This document shows positions 25,913 to 35,415 of a DNA stretch of 49,690 nucleotides, piece after piece; within the stretch, counting starts at the first letter, position 1; each line of letters begins with the position of its first letter. The notes below the pieces were generated by a model, which was not told where the DNA came from, searched no databases, and saw nothing but the letters and a program-made list of their open reading frames with translations. The stretch covers positions 91,971-141,660 of the forward strand of contig NZ_JALXFV010000007.1 of NCBI RefSeq assembly GCF_023699475.1, read 5' to 3'. Position numbers and translations under genes: made by a program. The stretch is from Halomarina rubra (GTDB taxonomy: Archaea; Halobacteriota; Halobacteria; Halobacteriales; Haloarculaceae).

Positions 25913-26833
25913 TCAGTAGGATAGGACGCTCTCGAACACCGACCGAAGCTGTCCAGTTGCGCTCTCTGCGCTGAGATCTTCGACAGCACCCCTGCCGTTC
26001 GAACGCTGGCCCGCTTCGAGAACCTTTTCGAGTGCATCTACGATGGTCTCGTCGGACTGGCTCACCGCGGAAGGTGTGACTCCACTCAGCCGTTCACTAA
26101 CGTCCCCGACATCTGTCGAGACAATCGGGAGGTTGCACGCGAGTGCCTCTTTGATCGTGTTCGGTGACCCCTCTCGCTTCGAGGTCACCAGTAGTGCGTC
26201 TGCTGCATTCATGTAAGTCGGGATGTCCTCATGGGGGACCCCGGTGACTGCGTGGAGGTTGACTGGGCGGTCGAAGCGCTGGTTTACCGAGTCGACGATC
26301 CGTTCAGCTCGAGGGAAATCTTTCACAGGCCGCTGGGGGTTGTAGGGGAACATGACGTGATATTCGTCTGAGCTCCAGCCGACTGTCCCCTGTGCGATTG
26401 ACTGTGGCTTCGGGACGAATAGGTCTAGGTCGACTCCGTGAGGAATAACTTCACAATCTTGCCCGAGAACGGAGGCCATTTCATCACTCATGACGACGAC
26501 CGCGTCGGACCGTCGTGCACATAGCTTGCTTACCGTTCCGTATTTGCCCATGAGATCCGACCCCCAAAGTGAGAGCACCACCGGAAGGTTGGGCTGGCTG
26601 AGTGCGAGTGGACCCATCAAGCCGTAGTTCGCGTGGATGAGGTCGTACGACCCGAAAGACTGTCGGAGCATCTGTGGGTAGAGCCTGAGATAATCGCCCA
26701 GTCTGCGAGTCTCTCCTTCGGATGGGTTCTTCGGAGTAATCGTCGTCAGTTCGACACCAGAGGCTCTGAGTAGCCTGACTTGATTTTTATAAAATGACGA
26801 AGTATCGGATGTGACTAAACTCAACACGCGCAT
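25913..26833 (-). CDS. Glycosyltransferase family 4
   Basis: A 306-residue GT-B enzyme, somewhat shorter than the usual 350-400. The donor-binding half has the EGSPNTIKEALACNLPIVSTDVGD signature; the acceptor half has SLWGSDLMGKYG and CEVIPHGVDLDLF. It adds a sugar from a nucleotide donor to a lipid-linked glycan on the cytoplasmic side. It is transcribed alone on the minus strand against the flippase. Donor and linkage cannot be read from sequence. Confidence 0.87.
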   Translation of the reverse strand: MRVLSLVTSDTSSFYKNQVRLLRASGVELTTITPKNPSEGETRRLGDYLRLYPQMLRQSFGSYDLIHANYGLMGPLALSQPNLPVVLSLWGSDLMGKYGTVSKLCARRSDAVVVMSDEMASVLGQDCEVIPHGVDLDLFVPKPQSIAQGTVGWSSDEYHVMFPYNPQRPVKDFPRAERIVDSVNQRFDRPVNLHAVTGVPHEDIPTYMNAADALLVTSKREGSPNTIKEALACNLPIVSTDVGDVSERLSGVTPSAVSQSDETIVDALEKVLEAGQRSNGRGAVEDLSAESATGQLRSVFESVLSY

Positions 26834-27032
26834 ATTCGACAGTATCGACAGAACGTTATCACTTAGTAAATTACGGACCAGTCGGCATCCAAATAGGTCT
26901 CTCTGTTGCCTGAGAATGTCGTTGTGGACAGAATTCGGACATTACTGTCTAAACGTAAACCTACATCACGTCAAGAACGGCGATACTGGTGCGCGGTTTT
27001 GTAGCCTACATGTCAAGAGATAGGCAATATTG

Positions 27033-27332
27033 TCAACAAAGGTCCCGATCAAAGATGACCGCCCACGCTTCGACTCCTTCATTCGTCAATCCGTACACAC
27101 GCCCCTTCGTCTGATCTTCGGAAACCAAGAGCGTCACCAAACTTCTTTCGCGGAGCTGTTGAATCGCCCGAGAGATGTGGGCCAATCGGAACTCGGCTGC
27201 TTCTGCAATTCGTGTTGGTATCTTCGGACCTTCCGAGAGCTGTTCTAGAACGGCGATACGATATCGTGATCTAATGATGTAGCTCACTTCATCCCAACAA
27301 GAATTACCACATTCTTGTCTATTACTTCCCAT
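27033..27332 (-). CDS. Small winged-helix transcriptional regulator
   Basis: 99 residues: an SYIIRSRYRIAVLEQLSEGPKIPTRIA helix-turn-helix start, the recognition region AHISRAIQQLRERSLVTLLV and a wing ending GRVYGLTNEG. This matches the common haloarchaeal MarR/ArsR-like wHTH set. It stands alone between glycan genes and carries no sensor domain. The target is unknown; it may act on neighbouring glycan promoters. Confidence 0.75.
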   Translation of the reverse strand: MGSNRQECGNSCWDEVSYIIRSRYRIAVLEQLSEGPKIPTRIAEAAEFRLAHISRAIQQLRERSLVTLLVSEDQTKGRVYGLTNEGVEAWAVIFDRDLC

Positions 27333-27790
27333 GCTGTCTTTCTACATTTCCAGCACGGGGGAAGCGGTAAGTATATTACGAATGTGAATGGCGTCGGTAC
27401 ATTATTGTATGGCCTTTATCTAGTTCTGCACAAAACCCAGTTCAAACTCTTCAAATAATTTGACAATATAATTGATATGTTAGGTTGTATACCATGGAAT
27501 TTGGATGGCTTGATATCGTCTGTGTTAATGACTGATTTCGTATGTGATTTCTAGTGACGATATCGCGAAATCGATAATCATCTATCGCTCGGTGCTTGTG
27601 AGGTGGTCCGAGTCTCCTCCTTTCGCCACCCCGACTACGCTATTGTTCTCGACCCGCTTGGTTACCAATATACAAATTCAATATAGGCAATTTGGACGAG
27701 CAAACGCTACACTACAGTGCCCACTGCCTCTGAACACTGCTCATTACAACATATCATCCCATCTATGACTCGCCACAAGGGTTGATTTCA
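27333..27790. other. AT-rich intergenic stretch of about 450 bp
   Basis: The stretch between the small regulator and the DUF1616 gene is the most AT-rich part of the window (for example around 27440-27480). It holds no convincing gene. TATA-like runs occur at 27370-27380 and near 27470, so it probably contains promoters for both divergent genes. Confidence 0.45.
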
Positions 27791-28834
27791 GTGGCTGATA
27801 AACAAACACAGAATGAGCGAAGTGTCCGAACGACGAACGCGATCTCAACTGCCGATCAGTTCGTGGACGTTGTTGCGGTTTTCTGTGCAATCGTCATCGT
27901 TCAAGCGGCTATCAATACTACCGAATCAGTTGGGGTGCTCGGAACAGGTAGCCCAGTCAGGCTCGCAATAATTCTCGCTGCACTGTTCTTCCTACCAGGG
28001 TACGCACTGACCACAGTCTTGTTCCCACGAGCACCGAAAGTGCGTGAAACGAACCGTACGTGGTTCGCCCCGATAAACGGACATGGGTTGCCGGACCGAC
28101 CGCAGAGTGCGGAACGATTGGTGCTCTCTTTCGGACTGAGTCTAGTCTTGATTCCGCTTGCAGGACTGGGACTTTCGGCACTCTCGCTTGGGTACAGCGT
28201 GGAGACCGTGGGAAACGCCACCACCGTTCTCATCATCGCCCCCTTATTGTTGGGCACAATCCGTCGACTGCAGACCCCCGAGGAGTCCAGATACATCGTC
28301 TCCTTCTCGAGCGCGCTTCAGCGGCCTCACGGTAGGGTCGTCGGCGAGAGTCAGACCGACACTGCTGTGAATCTCATCTTGTTGTTCGGAGTCCTCACTG
28401 CGGTCAGCGTCCTCACGCTCGCAGTAACTGCGCCTCTGAGTGGAGCGACGTACACCGACTTCTCAATCGTCACCCAAAACCAAAATGGTGAACTCGTCAC
28501 GAGCGGATATCCCTCTGAGTTCGTCGTCGGTGAACACCAACCGCTCACATTCATCGTCGACAACAACGAGGGCCAAGCAGCCGAGTACGAGGTGGTCATC
28601 TTGCTCGAACGTGTCGACGACTCGGGAGCGGTCGTCGAGCGCTTCGAACTCGACCGGTTCAGTCGAACCGTCGAGGACGGTCAGTGGGTGGAAGAACACC
28701 AAGTGTCCCCCACTGCGACCGGCGAAAATCTCCGATTGACGTACGTGCTCTACAAGGGCGATGCCCCCGTGGAGCCAGACCTCTCTTCGGCCTATCGCTC
28801 AGCGTACATTTGGATCGACGTTTCAGAATCGTAA
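27791..28834 (+). CDS. DUF1616 family membrane protein
   Basis: About 347 residues. Four hydrophobic segments occupy the first two thirds (VDVVAVFCAIVIVQAAI, LAIILAALFFLPGYALTTVLF, LVLSFGLSLVLIPLAGLGL, TTVLIIAPLLLG) with another near residue 200. A soluble extracellular beta-rich domain follows (about 225-347; FSIVTQNQNGELVTSGYPSEF, LTFIVDNNEGQAAEYEV). This layout is the DUF1616 family, common in archaeal glycosylation loci but of unknown function. GTG 27791 is chosen; TTG 27782 is possible. The 3' end overlaps the convergent lipoprotein gene by 43 bp. Confidence 0.78.
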   Translation: MADKQTQNERSVRTTNAISTADQFVDVVAVFCAIVIVQAAINTTESVGVLGTGSPVRLAIILAALFFLPGYALTTVLFPRAPKVRETNRTWFAPINGHGLPDRPQSAERLVLSFGLSLVLIPLAGLGLSALSLGYSVETVGNATTVLIIAPLLLGTIRRLQTPEESRYIVSFSSALQRPHGRVVGESQTDTAVNLILLFGVLTAVSVLTLAVTAPLSGATYTDFSIVTQNQNGELVTSGYPSEFVVGEHQPLTFIVDNNEGQAAEYEVVILLERVDDSGAVVERFELDRFSRTVEDGQWVEEHQVSPTATGENLRLTYVLYKGDAPVEPDLSSAYRSAYIWIDVSES

Positions 28835-30171
28835 CTGTGGAGAACTGAGCTATCGTTGGCGAGTTTTGTTTGATCGGATTCGTCGATGATGACGTCCACT
28901 GTCGACGCTTCTCGCAAGACGAACGGTTGGCCCGAGACGTCGATGTCGAGCTCACGCACGACGTTCCCCTGGGAGCGCTGAAACAAGAACCCATCACGGT
29001 GCTCACCGTGTTGTGTCATTTGCATTCCTGTGAACCGGCACCCGTCACGGTCGACGACGGATACTGCGAACCCACCCGATGCTCCACCAGTGATGCGAAC
29101 ATCTTCACATAGGAACTCCGAGGACGACTGACTGACTTCTTCGGGCGAGACGAGATTGATAGCAGGTACTGAGGCGTTAACAACGATTTCTGTGTCTCGG
29201 ACAGTCGCGGATTCAGTGTCCTTTCCCATGACCAAGGCGCCGTCGCCCTTCGCCGGTGGGGAAAGCGTAATAGAGCAGTTCTCCACGATGAGGTCCGTTC
29301 CGCCGTGGAGCCAGATCCCTCGGGAGTTGACGACCCCCGAATTTGTCGGTGGAATCGGGCTATCGACGACGATGGTGGTGTCGCTCACCGAACTCCCCGA
29401 CGTACCCAGTCGAATGTTCGCGATGTTGTTGTTCCTGTACTCACCACCGTGGACCACGACGACACCTCCCCCACCGTCGGCGAGTCCGGGGGCCGAAGCG
29501 TAAATCCCGTTGCCTTTGAAACCAAATATCCGACATTCATCAATTCGAAGGGCCCCTGAGTGGTCTTTCGCTACGAACAATCCGTCCGAGTTCGGCCCAC
29601 CGTCCGTCGCCTGAACCCGCTCGACGAGCCCTTCGCCATCGGAGTCACGCACCTCGAACACGAAAAGGCCCGTCCCTGAATTCTCGCCGACTACGGTGAT
29701 ATCACGGACGACGAAGTCGCCGGAGGAGAGTACCTGAAACCGACCACCGTGCCCCTCTTCGGTGTAATCGATGCTGAACCCCTCCACGTGAAGACGGTTT
29801 CCGATGAGTGATAGGAGGTATTCTTCGTCTTCCCGTATCGGGTTTGCTCGAACTAGCGTCGCGTCCTCCCCAATGAGTGCTACGTCTGACACATCCTCGA
29901 GAACTAACGACTCTTCGACGATGTACTCCCCAGGGGGAAAGTAGAGGAGTGTACTGTCATCGACATCGCTGATGATTGAATCGACCGATGTAAGGTTCTG
30001 TTCGCGTCGTCTCACTTCGACATTGACCTGGTTGTCGAACTCCGCAACCGAATCAACTTCCCTTGGACCTGAAACCCGATTGGAGTCGAACAGTCCCGAA
30101 CAGCCAGCTAGCGAGCTGGCGCCAACCACTCCTGCGGCTAACAGCAATGATCGTCTGCTCGTAGACGTCAT
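28792..30171 (-). CDS. Tat lipoprotein with right-handed beta-helix (pectate-lyase-like)
   Basis: 459 residues. SRRSLLLAAG (5-14) is a twin-arginine signal and LAGC (21-24) a lipobox, so the mature protein should be lipid-anchored at C24 outside the cell. Residues about 70-400 have a parallel beta-helix pattern (TLLYFPPGEYIV, VEGFSIDY, FVVRDITVVG, VRDTEIVV). It shares the motifs NNNIAxxRL and GVVNSRGI with the secreted protein at 19.9 kb, so the two are paralogues. Its ATG overlaps the stop of the polytopic membrane protein by 4 bp, making it the last gene of a three-gene operon. Confidence 0.83.
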   Translation of the reverse strand: MTSTSRRSLLLAAGVVGASSLAGCSGLFDSNRVSGPREVDSVAEFDNQVNVEVRRREQNLTSVDSIISDVDDSTLLYFPPGEYIVEESLVLEDVSDVALIGEDATLVRANPIREDEEYLLSLIGNRLHVEGFSIDYTEEGHGGRFQVLSSGDFVVRDITVVGENSGTGLFVFEVRDSDGEGLVERVQATDGGPNSDGLFVAKDHSGALRIDECRIFGFKGNGIYASAPGLADGGGGVVVVHGGEYRNNNIANIRLGTSGSSVSDTTIVVDSPIPPTNSGVVNSRGIWLHGGTDLIVENCSITLSPPAKGDGALVMGKDTESATVRDTEIVVNASVPAINLVSPEEVSQSSSEFLCEDVRITGGASGGFAVSVVDRDGCRFTGMQMTQHGEHRDGFLFQRSQGNVVRELDIDVSGQPFVLREASTVDVIIDESDQTKLANDSSVLHSYDSETSIQMYAER

Positions 30172-32090
30172 CCCATTGAGTGACTCCCCCGTACTGTCTG
30201 TGAGCGCTGTGTCGTCTCTCGCGCCCGCTCGGTACTCGATTCGGTGGCCGATTCGGCGATGAGGAATGACCTCACTTCGCCATTGGAGTAGACGAGGTTG
30301 ACTCCCGGTTGCCGATCGAGACTCTCGAATCCATCAGCAGTGTACCGAAGACCGTTCCAGAGTCCTTCTTCTCGGGCGATGTCCGCGGTCGTGACGATGA
30401 GATACCGAGAATCTCCGTAGTATTGGGCCAACTGCCCCCGATTGAAGACTTCTGTGGGGACTTGACTACCACGTAGCGGGGCATCCTCTGCTGCACCCCC
30501 AATCTGTCCGTACAGTCCATCGAAGCTTCGGCCCGGACCGTTTCGAATCCCGACGTACCGGTAGTCAGCTCCGTGACTGACCGCGAAATCATAGCCCTGA
30601 AGTTCGGTTTGGCTCACGTCCTGTGTCGGCTGGTAGATGTACGGCGACGCGAAGTACACCGGTACAGAGAGTAGCACGAAAAGGACAAGTACGGCTCCGA
30701 TTCCAACTGCGACCGTCTGAGTTGAGAAGCGCTGAGTGAGACGGTCTGCGCCGTAGACAATTGCGACCCCGCCGAGTACGGTCACCAACATCACGATCAA
30801 CCCGATCTGGCGGTAGTGTTGCCTCGTCACTCCCGAGAGGAAATAGAGCAAGAACAGCGCTCCAAGCGGGAACGCGGCCGCGGCGATGTACTGGCTGAAT
30901 GCTTCGTCGTTTGCACTCGTAAGCTGCCAATCACGCATCGAGAGCGCGACGAACGCTGCGGCGAACACCATCATCACCGCCGTGATTAAGAATATCTTGA
31001 TGAACAGTTCCTCGATACTTCCACCCACCTGGAGCAGCGACGTACTCTGGTGGGCGATGTCGTCACCTGGTGTCGCCCGGCCCGTGAGGAGGCGACTGAT
31101 GACCGCCTCGAATGCACCAGTCGCACGGACGTGGCGCGGGAGCCAGTAAAGGACGAGCGCTCCGAGTAACAGTGTCTGTGCGTACAATGGATTGTGGTTT
31201 CGGGCGATGTGGTCCGGTGCAAGGCGAGTCAGGACAAGTCCTACCGTGGAGATAGTGAGGAACAACAACAGCAGGCTCACCCCTTGTTGTGGGTGGACAA
31301 ACACGAACCCGACAGTGGTGAACGCAAGCGCGACACCCCAAGCGCTTGCACGTGCCCACGGCTTCTCGTCGGCGACTGGGAGGCGCATGTATCGGAACAG
31401 GAGATACAGTACGAACGGCAGGAGCAAGATTGCCTGTGTCGTCGGATGCGACATCAGGTGGACGCTGATGTTGTTGACGGGAAGCAACATGAGCGCGCAG
31501 AACAGTCCGACGGGAATCGTCCACAGACGGTCGGTGAACTGACGCATGCACATCGGGACGAAGATGAATGGGACGATGGCGTAGACAAAGACCATCAGCA
31601 TCACTGCCTGTCGAGAGGAGATGCCCGCACTTTCACCGATGAATATCGCAACGAGGTGTGAAGCAGGGTACATGAACTCGAGGGGGTCCAGGCGCCCTGC
31701 GATGATGTCTTTCACCCACCCGAGGTGTGTGAGTGAGTCCCCAGACCCGAAGAAGTAGTACCCTCGCAACAACGGGAGTCCAACGAGTGCCATTCCCACC
31801 ATCACCCCCAGTCCCACCGATGCCGTCCTGAGTGTGGGTGAAAGCCCGGGATGGAGCGACAGGCCGGCAGAGACGAACAGCGCGAACACGAGCGTGACCC
31901 AAAACGCGATTGGGGTCTCAGCGTATATTGACAACTCGTAGCCGTTTGCAGGGTTCTGATAGGCACTCCACATCCCCGCTGCGAGCGCGAAGAATCCCAC
32001 AGCGAGTGTGAGCTTAGCGAACAGTACTTGACGGCGTTCGACGGTCCAGTTTCGAAGTTCGGGTCGATTTTTATTGAGTATCGTAGTCAT
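30168..32090 (-). CDS. Large polytopic membrane protein, possibly a GT-C-type glycosyltransferase
   Basis: About 640 residues. Roughly 12-14 hydrophobic helices fill residues 30-500, and a soluble C-terminal domain of about 130 residues follows (GYDFAVSHGADYRYVGI to NLVYSNGEVRSFLIAE). This layout is found in archaeal multispanning proteins related to GT-C transferases using lipid-phosphate sugars, but no firm family motif is visible. ATG 32090 is preferred over longer starts because the extra 27 residues are not membrane-like and overlap the upstream gene. It lies 19 bp after the phosphodiesterase stop and overlaps the lipoprotein start. Confidence 0.72.
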   Translation of the reverse strand: MTTILNKNRPELRNWTVERRQVLFAKLTLAVGFFALAAGMWSAYQNPANGYELSIYAETPIAFWVTLVFALFVSAGLSLHPGLSPTLRTASVGLGVMVGMALVGLPLLRGYYFFGSGDSLTHLGWVKDIIAGRLDPLEFMYPASHLVAIFIGESAGISSRQAVMLMVFVYAIVPFIFVPMCMRQFTDRLWTIPVGLFCALMLLPVNNISVHLMSHPTTQAILLLPFVLYLLFRYMRLPVADEKPWARASAWGVALAFTTVGFVFVHPQQGVSLLLLFLTISTVGLVLTRLAPDHIARNHNPLYAQTLLLGALVLYWLPRHVRATGAFEAVISRLLTGRATPGDDIAHQSTSLLQVGGSIEELFIKIFLITAVMMVFAAAFVALSMRDWQLTSANDEAFSQYIAAAAFPLGALFLLYFLSGVTRQHYRQIGLIVMLVTVLGGVAIVYGADRLTQRFSTQTVAVGIGAVLVLFVLLSVPVYFASPYIYQPTQDVSQTELQGYDFAVSHGADYRYVGIRNGPGRSFDGLYGQIGGAAEDAPLRGSQVPTEVFNRGQLAQYYGDSRYLIVTTADIAREEGLWNGLRYTADGFESLDRQPGVNLVYSNGEVRSFLIAESATESSTERARETTQRSQTVRGSHSMG

Positions 32091-32109
32091 TGATGTGCTG
32101 GTTTGTTGA

Positions 32110-33708
32110 TTACTCCACGTAGCCGAGGCCACGCAAGCGGTCCTCAACGATATCGTGTTTTCCGGTCGCACTGCTTGTTTTGCGGTCGGTCTGGTACGAC
32201 CGAACCCTCGGTGATTCTACGGACGGCATGGAACCGTCCACGAATATTTCTGAGAGAACGCGTCCGTCCGACGCCTCGGGAATCGGTTCTTGAAGGCCGT
32301 GAAGAATCGTCGGAGCGACGTCAACGACGGTTGCCCCGTCGGGCGACGCCCCGGGCGCGATGTCTGGCCCCCTGGCGAGGAACACCCCTTCTGGGCGGTG
32401 GTTAGCGACGACGGGTGTGTGGTCGTCGACTACCTCATCAGCAAGGCGCGTGCTCACCATGTAGCCTGCTTCTGGTTCGACGACGACGTCCGGGGCATCT
32501 GGATCGTCTGGGAAGAGGTCTGCTCCGTCGTGGACCACTATTGGTGCGGTGTCCCTTCCAGGTACCCGCAGCCCGCGTAGTGCACTCATCACCTCCGTTT
32601 TCACCTTCTTGACGTCGGTGGGTTCGACAATTCCCGATTCGAATCGGTGGGTGTCGTTGACGTAGATGCTCCCGAGGCCGTGAAGGAACGCCCGTGTTTG
32701 GCTGAAGTCGACGTCGTAGACGCTATGGGTGCCGGGCACTTGCTTCGCGACCGAATCGACGAGGTCGCGAGGAAGGCGTTTTGCCAGTGCTTGGACATCG
32801 AGGCCGGTTGCTGCGGCGGTATCGACAACGCGCGAGCGGGTGATGCCAAGTGAGGACAGCAGCGACTGACTCCGATCGGGCTTACGTTTCGTGAGAAGTC
32901 CGTGGTTGGCGAGTACCCGATTGACGTAGACTGACGACGAAACAGGTCCGAAGCCGTGGTCAGAGACAACGTAAAGGGCGCTCTCTCGCTCATCACAGTA
33001 GTCAATGACCTCGCCGAGAATGTCGTCGAGATAGTGGTAATGTTCGAGCAACCGCTCGTCATCCCAGACGCGGTGTTGGAGTCGGTCCGGTGCGACGTAC
33101 ACAAAAAAGAACAGTCGCCACTCCGGGGTCTCCATGAGGTGCCGCATCAACTCACGCCGTGTCTCGACCAAAGAGTGGATGTCCCGGACGAGGCGGTCGT
33201 CATCATCGTACTCGTCCCACTGAAGTTCGATGGTGTAGTCGTCAATACGGTCGAGAATCTCGTCACCGAGTGCTGGTGGTTCGGTGAACCCGGAGTTGAC
33301 ATTGGGAGTCATCATTCCCGAGACCATCTTCCCGTCGATGGTCTCCGGTGGATATGTCATCGGGACGTTGGCGACGACTGCTGGCGAGAGCAGGTTCCAC
33401 AGCGCTGGTTGCCGCCGGTCCGTTTGGTTGTACGCGCGTTTCGACCGGTTAGCTCGGAGTTTGTAGAACTCGTAGATTCCGTGGCTATCGGCCCAACAGC
33501 CAGTCGAAATTGATGGCCAGGCGATTGGCGTGTTCGCGGGAACCGTACTCTTGAGTGGTCCTGCTGCGCCGTCCTCTATGAGTTGAGCGAAGTTTGGGAG
33601 TTCTCCCGCTTGAGACCATTGTTCGATGAGATCCCAGGGTACTCCATCGAGGCCAAGGACAAAGGCCCGAGACGCCTGTTGTTTACGAACGCGGCCCTTT
33701 TCACTCAC
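32110..33708 (-). CDS. Type I phosphodiesterase/nucleotide pyrophosphatase (alkaline phosphatase superfamily)
   Basis: 532 residues. VLGLDGVPWDLI holds the metal ligand D21; TPIAWPSISTG holds the probable nucleophile T60; SDHGFGP (near 255) is a further metal site. The C-terminus ends RLRGLGYVE as in related archaeal hydrolases. Such enzymes cleave phosphodiesters or pyrophosphates, here perhaps of nucleotide sugars or lipid-linked glycans. It starts at GTG 33708 and leads the operon with the polytopic membrane protein and beta-helix lipoprotein. No export signal is visible. Confidence 0.82.
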   Translation of the reverse strand: MSEKGRVRKQQASRAFVLGLDGVPWDLIEQWSQAGELPNFAQLIEDGAAGPLKSTVPANTPIAWPSISTGCWADSHGIYEFYKLRANRSKRAYNQTDRRQPALWNLLSPAVVANVPMTYPPETIDGKMVSGMMTPNVNSGFTEPPALGDEILDRIDDYTIELQWDEYDDDDRLVRDIHSLVETRRELMRHLMETPEWRLFFFVYVAPDRLQHRVWDDERLLEHYHYLDDILGEVIDYCDERESALYVVSDHGFGPVSSSVYVNRVLANHGLLTKRKPDRSQSLLSSLGITRSRVVDTAAATGLDVQALAKRLPRDLVDSVAKQVPGTHSVYDVDFSQTRAFLHGLGSIYVNDTHRFESGIVEPTDVKKVKTEVMSALRGLRVPGRDTAPIVVHDGADLFPDDPDAPDVVVEPEAGYMVSTRLADEVVDDHTPVVANHRPEGVFLARGPDIAPGASPDGATVVDVAPTILHGLQEPIPEASDGRVLSEIFVDGSMPSVESPRVRSYQTDRKTSSATGKHDIVEDRLRGLGYVE

Positions 33709-34449
33709 GCTTAGACCCTCCGTATCGACCGGTTGCCGTTACGACTCGTCTCATCACAACCCTCGGGACAGTCCGACGAATGGTCGGTCAGTATCGTACT
33801 CATGTGTAGACTCTCCGTCTGTACGGCAGAGTGCCCGCACCGTGCTTTGTTAGCCACGCATTGACAGAAAAGCGACAATTCTCAGGTGATGCTGAAAATC
33901 TGGTGTTCTAGCCTATCATGGATGAAACGGTAGCTAATCGACACTGTGGCCGGAAGTGCTCCGAAAAACTCACAACTGACCTCTGAAACACCGAAATATC
34001 GTCGTTTGATGGCTTGGATTGAGATGTTGGATTAGCTACGGGCCGTAGTAAACCCTGATGTGATTGGTCGTATGCGTTGGTTTCGTCCCGAACCGGCAGA
34101 ATGATGTGTTACTTTCATGTTTAGGGGCGGCACCAGTCGACACTTGGCCTCCTCGTTATGAATTCGGGGTTTTTCGCCATACTCCCCTTTCAGGGTGAGT
34201 GACCGCTTCACTGGCTTGTATCGGGAACCGAGAATCACGCTCCACATTACTTACCATAGAAACATCATATCAGACTTCGAGTCGCGAGGACTCTCGACAG
34301 ATCCAGTTGCTGACTCGGTCTGTCCTGTGTCCGCTCGCGCCGATTATCATGAATCGATACGCTATCCCCGATGTCTGCACAGACGACCAATTTGGGTGCC
34401 GAACCGTTCGCGAACGACACTTTTGTGGCGGTGACGCCGGAACTCCGTG
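33709..34449. other. Gene-poor stretch of about 740 bp
   Basis: The stretch separates the divergent phosphodiesterase and GT2 genes. It is less GC-rich than the coding DNA. The longest short frame (minus strand 34032-34247) has no recognisable family. Promoters for both genes should lie at its ends, but no strong TATA element was found. It may be decayed coding DNA. Confidence 0.45.
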
Positions 34450-35415
34450 ATGTTGTACGAGAAATCCGTTGGCGTCGTCGTTCCAGCGTACAACGAGGAG
34501 CCGTTCATCGGTGAGGTCATAGAAACGATGCCGCCGTACGTAGACCGCATCTACGTCGTCGACGATGCTTCGACCGACGACACGTGGAACGAGATAATAT
34601 CACGGTCTGACCACGCCGTCACGTCGAACGACCCTGTTGACTTCATGGAACCGACGATTGGACGTGTTGTCGGCATCCGTCACGAACAAAACCGTGGCGT
34701 CGGTGGTGCGATAAAAACGGGGTACAAGCACGCCCTTACCGACGAAATCGACGTGACGGCCGTGATGGGTGGTGACGGACAAATGAACCCTGACTACCTA
34801 ACGAAGTTGTTGGACCCAATCGTTGGGGGCTACGCCGAGTACACGAAGGCGAACCGACTCTATGGGAAAGACTCTCATCAGGGGATGTCCCGCTGGCGAC
34901 TGTTCGGCAACATCGTCCTCTCTGGTCTCACCCGAATTACGAGTGGGTATTGGAATCTCTCCGACCCACAGAACGGGTACACCGCCATCTCACTCCCCGC
35001 GCTGGAGGCCATCGACATCGACTCGATGTACGAGTACTACGGGTACTGTAACGACCTACTCGTCAAGCTGAACGTCAACGGAATGCGTGTGGCTGATGTT
35101 CCCGTACCTGCTGTCTACGGTGACGAAGAGAGTAGCATCTCGTATCCTGAGTACATCGTTCGGGTTTCGGGGATGCTGTTTCGGAACTTCCTCTGGCGGC
35201 TCCGCATGAGGTACGTCGACGGTTGGGTACATCCAGTCGTCGTGTGTTACGTACTCGGCGGGCTGTTACTGCTTCAAATACCAGTCGCACTAATCGACTT
35301 CGACTGGCTCGAACAGTCGCTCATATTGAGTGGCCTGGGGCTCACACTCCTGGGACTCGGGGCATACTTCGATAAGGAAGCAAATCGCCGATTGTGGGTG
35401 ACGTTCGATGCGTGA
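34450..35415 (+). CDS. Family 2 glycosyltransferase (polyprenol-phosphate sugar synthase-like)
   Basis: 321 residues. The GT-A domain has VVVPAYNEEPFIGEVI, the VVDDASTDDT nucleotide-binding strand, and AVMGGDGQMNPDYL in the position of the DxD. Two C-terminal hydrophobic segments follow (about 258-280 and 290-310). This matches the DPM1/AglJ/AglD-like group that charges dolichol (or dolichol phosphate) with a sugar. It is the first gene of a plus-strand run and overlaps the next gene by 8 bp. The donor is unknown. Confidence 0.88.
   Translation: MLYEKSVGVVVPAYNEEPFIGEVIETMPPYVDRIYVVDDASTDDTWNEIISRSDHAVTSNDPVDFMEPTIGRVVGIRHEQNRGVGGAIKTGYKHALTDEIDVTAVMGGDGQMNPDYLTKLLDPIVGGYAEYTKANRLYGKDSHQGMSRWRLFGNIVLSGLTRITSGYWNLSDPQNGYTAISLPALEAIDIDSMYEYYGYCNDLLVKLNVNGMRVADVPVPAVYGDEESSISYPEYIVRVSGMLFRNFLWRLRMRYVDGWVHPVVVCYVLGGLLLLQIPVALIDFDWLEQSLILSGLGLTLLGLGAYFDKEANRRLWVTFDA

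Noticed and set aside
27544-27768. A 74-residue frame in the AT-rich spacer
   Set aside because: Basic and low in acidic residues, no promoter or ribosome-binding site, no match.
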